NCBI GenBank assembly: GCA_012841565.1
Contig: DUUM01000124.1
Span: forward strand, 1-49,355
Length of the DNA: 49,355 bases
Reading direction: 5' to 3'
Source: Candidatus Epulonipiscium sp.
GTDB taxonomy: Bacteria > Bacillota_A > Clostridia > Lachnospirales > Cellulosilyticaceae
Part shown: positions 44,783 through 49,355 of the stretch, piece by piece
Layout of the letters: the number at the start of each line of letters is the position of its first letter
Position numbering within the stretch: position 1 is the first letter of the stretch
Program-made: the position numbers and the translations under genes
The notes under the pieces: generated by a model
Seen by the model: only the letters and a program-made list of their open reading frames with translations
Databases searched by the model: none
What the model was told of the DNA's origin: nothing

Positions 44783-44810
44783 ATTATAACATATAGTACC
44801 GAATAGTCAA
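44783..44810 (-). promoter_or_regulatory. Sigma-A promoter of the leftward operon with an operator in its spacer
   Basis: On the minus strand TTGACT (44805-44810) and TATAAT (44783-44788) are separated by 16 bp. The spacer contains CGGTACTATAT (44791-44801), which recurs as an inverted pair at 47651-47686. A repressor bound here would block RNA polymerase directly. A 12-bp palindrome, TTAGTTAACTAA, lies just downstream at 44759-44770. Confidence 0.8.
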
Positions 44811-44850
44811 CCATTTATGTTAAAATAGTTCATCTTTCTAGTAACTAATT

Positions 44851-44879
44851 TTGACAACTAAATAACATTGTTATATAAT
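44851..44879 (+). promoter_or_regulatory. Consensus sigma-A promoter of the XRE repressor gene
   Basis: TTGACA (44851-44856), a 17-bp spacer and TATAAT (44874-44879) match the consensus in every position. The spacer contains the near-palindrome ATAACA-T-TGTTAT (44862-44874). It lies 30 bp before the repressor gene and is divergent from the leftward promoter. Confidence 0.88.
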
Positions 44880-44908
44880 CTAGTTAAAATATAAAAAGGG
44901 GGAATAAA

Positions 44909-45154
44909 GTGTTAAACTATGAGCCTTTGCGTATATTGTTAGTAAAAGAAAAGCTAAACCTAAAGTCTTTGACACGTGCTGGTGTACTCACTCCTAACAA
45001 CTCTGTAATATTAAATAATGATACTGGATATGTAAGTCTTAAAACGCTTGACGGTGTACTGAACCACCTTAGCCGAGAACTAGGGCGCATTATTACACTA
45101 GATGACATCATAGAGTTTGTACCAGATAAACCAACAACTCCACAAAAAGAATAA
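44909..45154 (+). CDS. Small XRE/Cro-C1-type repressor
   Basis: An 81-residue protein beginning MLNYEPLRILLVKEKLNLKS. The length and layout match the short Cro/C1-like HTH proteins of Gram-positive elements, ending LGRIITLDDIIEFVPDKP (compare the family's ...CQPGDIMEYVPDE). The GTG start is supported by AAGGGGG six bases upstream. It lies divergent from the leftward operon, in the position of a phage repressor. Confidence 0.8.
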   Translation: MLNYEPLRILLVKEKLNLKSLTRAGVLTPNNSVILNNDTGYVSLKTLDGVLNHLSRELGRIITLDDIIEFVPDKPTTPQKE

Positions 45155-45157
45155 AAA

Positions 45158-45195
45158 AAGGGTAGACTATAGAAACTAATCTATAATCTACCCTT
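45158..45195. terminator. Bidirectional terminator after the repressor gene
   Basis: AAGGGTAGA pairs with TCTACCCTT, with inner pairing CTATAG-like, flanked by A- and T-runs. It separates the convergent repressor and membrane-protein genes. Confidence 0.85.
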
Positions 45196-45200
45196 AAATT

Positions 45201-45848
45201 TTAATCTTGGCCCTTCTCTTCTTTCAACATTCTTTTATATGTTCTTTTGCCATACATTAAAATATAATATTTATTTCCCAGCTCTTCTGTAATCTCTTTA
45301 AAAAACACATTATAATTATTATCCATGTATATCATTTGTTCGAACTCATCTATATACTTCTCCATAACCTCTAGATTTCTTCCAGATCCATCCTTGTGGT
45401 ATATATAATTTCGATAATGCGCCTTAATTTCTCTCTCTAATTCTAAAATTGGGAAATATATTTTGTTATAAACATATAACTTATTCTTTTTATTAAAATC
45501 ATAAAAAAAGTCAATATCCCTATAAGCTATACCTAGAGAATATAAGTCCTTATCATATAATCTAATAAAAAAATCAATCTTATCTTCTGAAGGTGTGCTC
45601 TTATAATATTTATTTATTTCCCTTAAATACTCTTTGGTGTGAATATAAAACTCTTCCAACACTTCCAACCTCTTTATCCTGTAGGAAACAATAGATGTTA
45701 TCAGTGTTACAATAGCCCCTCCAAATATCCCAATTAAAATATCATAGTAAATTGCCAACTGTGAATTAGCATTTATTAAAAAAGCTAAACAAATAGTAAC
45801 TAAACTAACAAGACCAGTTATTATGATTGAATTCCTGTATATCTTCAT
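45201..45848 (-). CDS. Membrane protein of unknown function (cargo gene)
   Basis: A 215-residue protein with two N-terminal membrane segments (about residues 8-27 and 33-53), then a long charged, helix-rich cytoplasmic region full of Tyr, Lys and Glu. No catalytic motif recognised. GGGGAA precedes the ATG. Low GC and a neighbour of similar size suggest a two-gene cargo unit. Confidence 0.75.
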   Translation of the reverse strand: MKIYRNSIIITGLVSLVTICLAFLINANSQLAIYYDILIGIFGGAIVTLITSIVSYRIKRLEVLEEFYIHTKEYLREINKYYKSTPSEDKIDFFIRLYDKDLYSLGIAYRDIDFFYDFNKKNKLYVYNKIYFPILELEREIKAHYRNYIYHKDGSGRNLEVMEKYIDEFEQMIYMDNNYNVFFKEITEELGNKYYILMYGKRTYKRMLKEEKGQD

Positions 45849-45913
45849 ATAATTTCCCCTGTCTATATTGTTATTATATATTAGATTAACTTCTACATTC
45901 CACGAGTACCAAT

Positions 45914-46561
45914 TTATTTAATGATACCTGATACTGCATTTTTAAATAATTGGTACATTGCTTGCCCTTGTCCTGGATCTAAAGCTAAGCTGATAGATAA
46001 ACTAACCATTGTACCATAGAATATATTAGCCCAATCCTTTTTACCCATGCGTTCAGATGATTCAATTAGGTAATCAAGTTTTCCATTAATGATTTTAGAA
46101 TCTTCATCATCATTGTTAACCACATTTAATAAATAACCTTTTATACCTTCAATTCCAGCTTGAATCTGTTTAAATTCTTGATGAGTAAATTGTTGCATAT
46201 TATCTTCTAATTCATATTCAATATCACTAAATTCTTTTATTTTTTCCAGTTGTTCCCATAAATCTGGTTGAGATATTTCTCTTGCTAAATAAGTTAACCA
46301 CTTTGAAAAACATTGTACTGTATCATTCCATGAATATTGTGTTTCAGTCTCGTATCTTATATTGTATCCAGGCGAATATAAACAATTAAAATTACCTTCA
46401 GATATTTTAACTCCAAAAAGATATTCTGTATCTTTATATTCTAAGCAAGAAATCTTTTCCTTTCTACCAACTTCTTTACCCCATTCGAAATTAAAAGGAT
46501 CTAATTCCCTTCTTTTAATTATTTCTAACAATTGATTCTTTTGACTTATCATTAATTCCAT
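45914..46561 (-). CDS. Unrecognised 215-residue protein (cargo gene)
   Basis: A soluble N-terminal domain begins MELMISQKNQLLEIIKRREL followed by DPFNFEW. Helical segments occupy the middle (about 95-175), and a hydrophobic C-terminal stretch (IFYGTMVSLSISLALDPG, about 182-200) could be a short membrane or oligomerisation segment. GGGGG six bases upstream fits the ATG at 46561 better than that at 46567. The soluble-plus-hydrophobic design is seen in some toxin and abortive-infection effectors, but I recognise no specific family. Confidence 0.75.
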   Translation of the reverse strand: MELMISQKNQLLEIIKRRELDPFNFEWGKEVGRKEKISCLEYKDTEYLFGVKISEGNFNCLYSPGYNIRYETETQYSWNDTVQCFSKWLTYLAREISQPDLWEQLEKIKEFSDIEYELEDNMQQFTHQEFKQIQAGIEGIKGYLLNVVNNDDEDSKIINGKLDYLIESSERMGKKDWANIFYGTMVSLSISLALDPGQGQAMYQLFKNAVSGIIK

Positions 46562-46704
46562 AAACATCCCCCTTATTTATACATTGATGTATCTATTATA
46601 CACAAGTTGTCATTTTATTGCATAATATTTATTATTATCAATGCCGTTATACCTTACATACAACTCAACTACAAAACTATCAGTAGGTATGTAAATGTAA
46701 ATTA

Positions 46705-46851
46705 TTGGGGGTTGGTATTGTTATTAACGAATGCCAAGTTGACGTGGCTGACAGAGTGTGTCAGGTCCTAGGATGTCAACCTGGGGACATAATGGAGCAT
46801 GTACCAGATGAACCAATGCCGGAGCAGCAGACAACTAAACAACTGATCTAA
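46705..46851 (+). pseudogene. C-terminal fragment of an XRE-type regulator
   Basis: The frame reads IVINECQVDVADRVCQVLGC then QPGDIMEHVPDEPMPEQQ and ends in TAA. This is the common C-terminus of small Cro/C1 regulators (K-ALDCQPGDIMEYVPDE). It has no HTH and no good start (only a TTG at 46705), and an in-frame stop lies just upstream near 46687. It parallels the end of the intact 81-residue repressor and keeps its own terminator. Confidence 0.7.
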
Positions 46852-46857
46852 ATATTA

Positions 46858-46889
46858 AAGCCAAGGGACTTGATATCCTTGGCTTTTTT
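46858..46889 (+). terminator. Terminator after the regulator fragment
   Basis: AAGCCAAGGA-like and TCCTTGGCTT arms form a stem followed by TTTTTTG, as expected at the end of the former regulator gene. Confidence 0.85.
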
Positions 46890-47650
46890 GTTGCTGTTAT
46901 TAATATAGATATAGTCGTTGTTGCTCTGTTGTTATACCGTAACTATGTTCTTTATGGTTACAATCAAATGGAAATTAGTAACACGGATCCTTTCACCGTG
47001 TTGTGAATTGTAGTGCGGTAGCTACAAGCGATAGCACGTGAGAACTAGTCGATTGGCTGATGTTGTTATTGTTCTTATTAAGTGTTGCCTACATGCCTAT
47101 GTACTGTGTAAAGGTATTGTGGTTGATTACTTTAGAGCATATACCTCTTGCGTACTTGATCATGCTAACGCTTATTGGGTAGTTCTTAATCAATGTAATC
47201 AATAAGCTCTTAACCTTATCTACTTATACTTATATTCCTATTGGTTGCGCGTGGCACTAGATCCCGCATACCTCGCTTTGGCCATTTTCATTGATGATGG
47301 TGTCCTTGCCTTACAACTAACAAAACCTTGATGGTGTTGCTTTCTAGCGCTGCCTGAACCCCTCTTGTAATATGTTCGCTCGCCCTAACTGTATGTATTT
47401 AAAGCTTATACAACTTACATATATTGTAAATCATTTATGTGGTGCGGTGTGTGGAGTTGCAGTATCATCAAGCCTTAATAAACCCTGTTTTACATACAGC
47501 GACACCTAGTTATCGTTACCACATCGTCGGATATTCCTTACTTTAATAGGGCTTTCAGACTTTGAACTCCTGCCCCCCTTTTAATGCTAAACACTTCCCC
47601 AGATCCCTTAATTCCCTTCACATAACCCCTATATGTTAGCCTTAAATCTC

Positions 47651-47686
47651 ATATAGTACCGTTTTGGTATGTTTTCGGTACTATAT
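47651..47686. promoter_or_regulatory. Inverted operator-like repeat
   Basis: ATATAGTACCG (47651-47661) and CGGTACTATAT (47676-47686) form a perfect 11-bp inverted repeat around a 14-bp centre. The same 11-mer lies in the leftward promoter spacer at 44791-44801. The best guess is a binding site of the element's repressor. Confidence 0.65.
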
Positions 47687-48139
47687 CAGAGCAGTGCAAG
47701 CCTTGTAGCTACTGTTCTTTGTGCACTTTTACCACAGATTACAATATACATACATATATGCATCAAATCACCCACTTTTTCTGACCATACGGGGGGGTAT
47801 CATGGCAGGGCGGCGAAGAGATGGTCCGCTAAAAAATAACCCGTTTCTATAAGCCCAATATAGCCTTAGATATATTCCTCATATGGGTTGTAAATTGTTA
47901 CTAATACACCTAATTTTATAGTTGTTATGGACATAGAATGCATTGAGTTTCCCATAGCTATTTATTTTAATACTTATTTGAAATGATTTAGGATAATTTT
48001 ACAATAGCAATAACACGATTTTTCTAATCATGCCCAAATTAAATAACTACCTATATGTTGCTCGAAAATTGCACGATATTTGCACACTACGGTGATTAAA
48101 AAAGTGATATACTTATAATTGAGTATAGATATCTTAATT

Positions 48140-48171
48140 AAGCACTGGTGTAAAAGCCAAGTGCTTTTTTA
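48140..48171 (+). terminator. Terminator in the region upstream of the repL-like gene
   Basis: AAGCACT pairs with AGTGCTT, with a possible GG/CC inner pair, followed by TTTTTAT. No gene ends here, so it terminates either a long untranslated transcript or a short RNA. A TATAAT lies at about 48114, but without a good -35. Confidence 0.7.
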
Positions 48172-48252
48172 TACGGTTTTTTCATACTCTAGATATTTAA
48201 GACAATTAAGACAAGAGGGGCCAAATCCAAAAAAACAAGTCCCCATCCCTTA

Positions 48253-48333
48253 CAATTGAGTAGGTGCAAGCCTTTTACACATATACTCAATTCGGTACAC
48301 ATAAAGGGGTTTATATACTCATTCAGGTACATG
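48253..48333. repeat. Inverted and direct repeats before the repL-like gene
   Basis: AATTGAGTA (about 48253-48262) is inverted at TACTCAATT (about 48284-48292). The second arm is part of TATACTCAATTCGGTACACA, which recurs imperfectly as TATACTCATTCAGGTACATG about 33 bp later. The block ends 14 bp before the start codon. Likely an operator or origin. Confidence 0.6.
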
Positions 48334-48346
48334 TGGTGGTGATTAG

Positions 48347-48892
48347 ATGGATGACAAGGTCATTGTGGCACACTTGGTGTCCGATAATACGGGCGAAATA
48401 ACAGATGCCATATACCCAGGTGACAGAATAGTAAGAGGTGAAAGTAGTGAAAGTTATAGGAAGTATGTAAAAAACAAATCTAAAGATGAACCCTCTTATC
48501 AAAAATGGGATTTAGATAACTTTTACAGAGCCAATATTTCAGAACTGACTTTACTATTAGAGGATTTGTCGCAAACTGAAAAGGCTTTCTTATTTTCCAT
48601 ATCTCCCTATATATCCTTTGAGGATTGTCACTTGAAATACCATAACAATGCAGATATGGGTACAGAGGATTTGGTGAGAATAACAAAGATGCCAAGAAAC
48701 ACTGTTTATAAAACTATAAAATCACTAATAGATAAAGATGTTCTATATAAGGGTATGAATAGTAAAACAAGGCAATACTTCGTTAACCCTTGGATATTTA
48801 GCAAAGGTAGTAGGATAAACAAGGTCCTAAAAACCATGTTTGGGAATTACGAGATCAGGATTTTAGGCAATAAGAGATGGAAAGACCTCTAG
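48347..48892 (+). CDS. RepL-like replication initiation protein
   Basis: A 181-residue protein. Early segment VSDNTGEITDAIYPGDRIVR, then a winged-helix region with EDLVRITKMPRNTVYKTIKS and LIDKDVLYKGM, and a C-terminal YFVNPWIFSKGSRINKVLKT. This order resembles Firmicute plasmid RepL (pIM13 type: SGEVIEVDKLYRK ... TSLQTVITTLKILEEGNII ... LMLNPELLMRGD). It suggests the element can replicate as a circle. Alternative: a winged-helix regulator. GGTGGTGAT precedes the ATG. Confidence 0.7.
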   Translation: MDDKVIVAHLVSDNTGEITDAIYPGDRIVRGESSESYRKYVKNKSKDEPSYQKWDLDNFYRANISELTLLLEDLSQTEKAFLFSISPYISFEDCHLKYHNNADMGTEDLVRITKMPRNTVYKTIKSLIDKDVLYKGMNSKTRQYFVNPWIFSKGSRINKVLKTMFGNYEIRILGNKRWKDL

Positions 48893-48965
48893 GACAATAT
48901 AAACATAGGCGACTTTTAGTTATGTCAATAAGTGAAACTAGCAGTTTCTGCCTATATCCCCCCAA

Positions 48966-49006
48966 AAAAAGCAAAGCCGATTCCCCCTTTCTGGCTTTGC
49001 TTTTTA
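48966..49006 (+). terminator. Terminator after the repL-like gene
   Basis: AAAGCAAAGCC pairs with GGCTTTGCTTT across a 14-base loop and is followed by TTTTATA. Confidence 0.85.
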
Positions 49007-49030
49007 TATCAAATTATTGGAGCTGATACT

Positions 49031-49333
49031 ATGGCACGTGCAGTCTACACTACAGATGAATATACCGTTGTAAAAAGCAAACGTGGTCATGTGATTGTAA
49101 ATACAAAAGGGACTTTTGATAAAAATCATGCACATATTAATAGATTATCGACTTGTAAGATGGTAATAGGATTGATTAAAAAGAATATTGTCCCAGATAG
49201 TTCTTATTTGAGAGAAACAGTTAAAAGGCTATCGTTGGACAGCAAATACATAGACAAAATAAATAGCAAAATTGAAAAAGACAAGAATAGACAATATTAC
49301 TTAAATCCTTCCAAAGGGGTGACTAGAAGATGA
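49031..49333 (+). CDS. Unrecognised 100-residue protein of the element
   Basis: A basic protein beginning MARAVYTTDEYTVVKSKRGH and ending in a Lys/Arg-rich tail. The start at 49031 has a GGAG upstream; the longer frame from 48932 crosses a terminator and is rejected. No family recognised. Its stop overlaps the start of the next gene (ATGA). Confidence 0.7.
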   Translation: MARAVYTTDEYTVVKSKRGHVIVNTKGTFDKNHAHINRLSTCKMVIGLIKKNIVPDSSYLRETVKRLSLDSKYIDKINSKIEKDKNRQYYLNPSKGVTRR

Positions 49334-49355
49334 TACCTAGAAGCATTATAGGAAA
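49330..49355 (+). CDS. 5' end of a gene cut by the window edge
   Basis: An ATG overlapping the previous stop as ATGA opens MIPRSIIG and continues past the window. The overlap and a GAAG stretch upstream suggest translational coupling. The product cannot be named. Confidence 0.5.

Larger units (their letters stand above)
46890..48346. other. Gene-poor stretch of about 1.5 kb
   Basis: No frame of 60 codons or more exists on either strand. I see a hairpin AACACGG/CCGTGTT (46980-47002), an A/T-rich hairpin CTTATTG/CAATAAG (47171-47206), the operator-like inverted repeat at 47651-47686, a 16-codon frame at 47802-47852 (MAGRRRDGPLKNNPFL) behind a GGGGGGG run, and a terminator at 48140-48171. Base composition is more even than in the neighbouring genes. 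A replication origin, an unrecognised RNA or decayed genes are possible. Confidence 0.6.

Noticed and set aside
47802..47852. 16-codon frame MAGRRRDGPLKNNPFL behind a G-run
   Set aside because: Looks like a real translation start, but stops at once; kept only as a note on a possible gene relic.
1..49355. CRISPR array or intact insertion sequence
   Set aside because: No regularly spaced repeats of 25-40 bp and no transposase were seen on either strand.

Overview
The window looks like a chromosomal segment of a low-GC, endospore-forming anaerobic Firmicute. The best guess is Clostridia of the Lachnospirales/Cellulosilyticaceae type. Evidence: an uninterrupted sigK, a SleC-type cortex-lytic enzyme, a GerW/YtfJ sporulation protein, pyruvate phosphate dikinase, single-chain glycyl-tRNA synthetase under a T-box, strong AGGAGG-type ribosome binding sites, and an rpoD-dnaG-dgt cluster. 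The genus call is inference.

From 1 to about 41.1 kb the content is mostly core genome. In order: a truncated divergent gene, an aldo/keto reductase and an AzlCD branched-chain amino acid exporter (1-2.2 kb); the GTPase YchF; a DUF2953-gerW pair; RNase P RNA; a nucleoside kinase; a trmK-nif3 pair; rpoD, dnaG and dgt (8.9-13 kb); ppdK; T-box-controlled glyS; an ECF sigma/anti-sigma/SIMPL operon (17.7-19.9 kb); tRNA-Leu(CAA); a NUDIX hydrolase; an FtsW/RodA plus PBP pair; a U32 peptidase; zapA; ruvAB under two LexA-type SOS boxes; divergent sigK; an NlpC/P60 cell-wall hydrolase; sleC; the ribDE-ribBA-ribH riboflavin operon under an FMN riboswitch; a three-gene MacB-like ABC system with an 802-residue extracytoplasmic protein; and an HD-GYP protein.

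From about 41.25 kb the character changes. A decayed C-terminal fragment of an S8 (subtilisin/Csp-like) protease lies against, and partly under, a two-HTH regulator. After it come a short tyrosine recombinase, a leftward operon of small accessory genes (including a DUF5348 protein and a 58-residue signal-peptide protein below the usual ORF cut-off), a divergent phage-like control region with two near-consensus sigma-A promoters, an XRE-type repressor, two uncharacterised cargo genes, a 1.8 kb gene-poor stretch, a RepL-like replication protein and a small gene coupled to the next. I read 41.5 kb to the window end as an integrated, plasmid- or phage-like mobile element whose far end lies outside the window.

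The observations most worth pursuing are: the element's repeated operator-like motif (one copy inside a promoter spacer, two as an inverted repeat in the gene-poor stretch); 11-bp direct repeats beside the recombinase that share the TGT(A/T)AC-N5-TGT(A/T)AC layout with sites upstream of the NlpC/P60 gene and the ABC operon; two tandem terminators in the riboflavin leader; a probable AUU start codon; and two cargo genes of unknown function. No CRISPR array or intact insertion sequence was seen.
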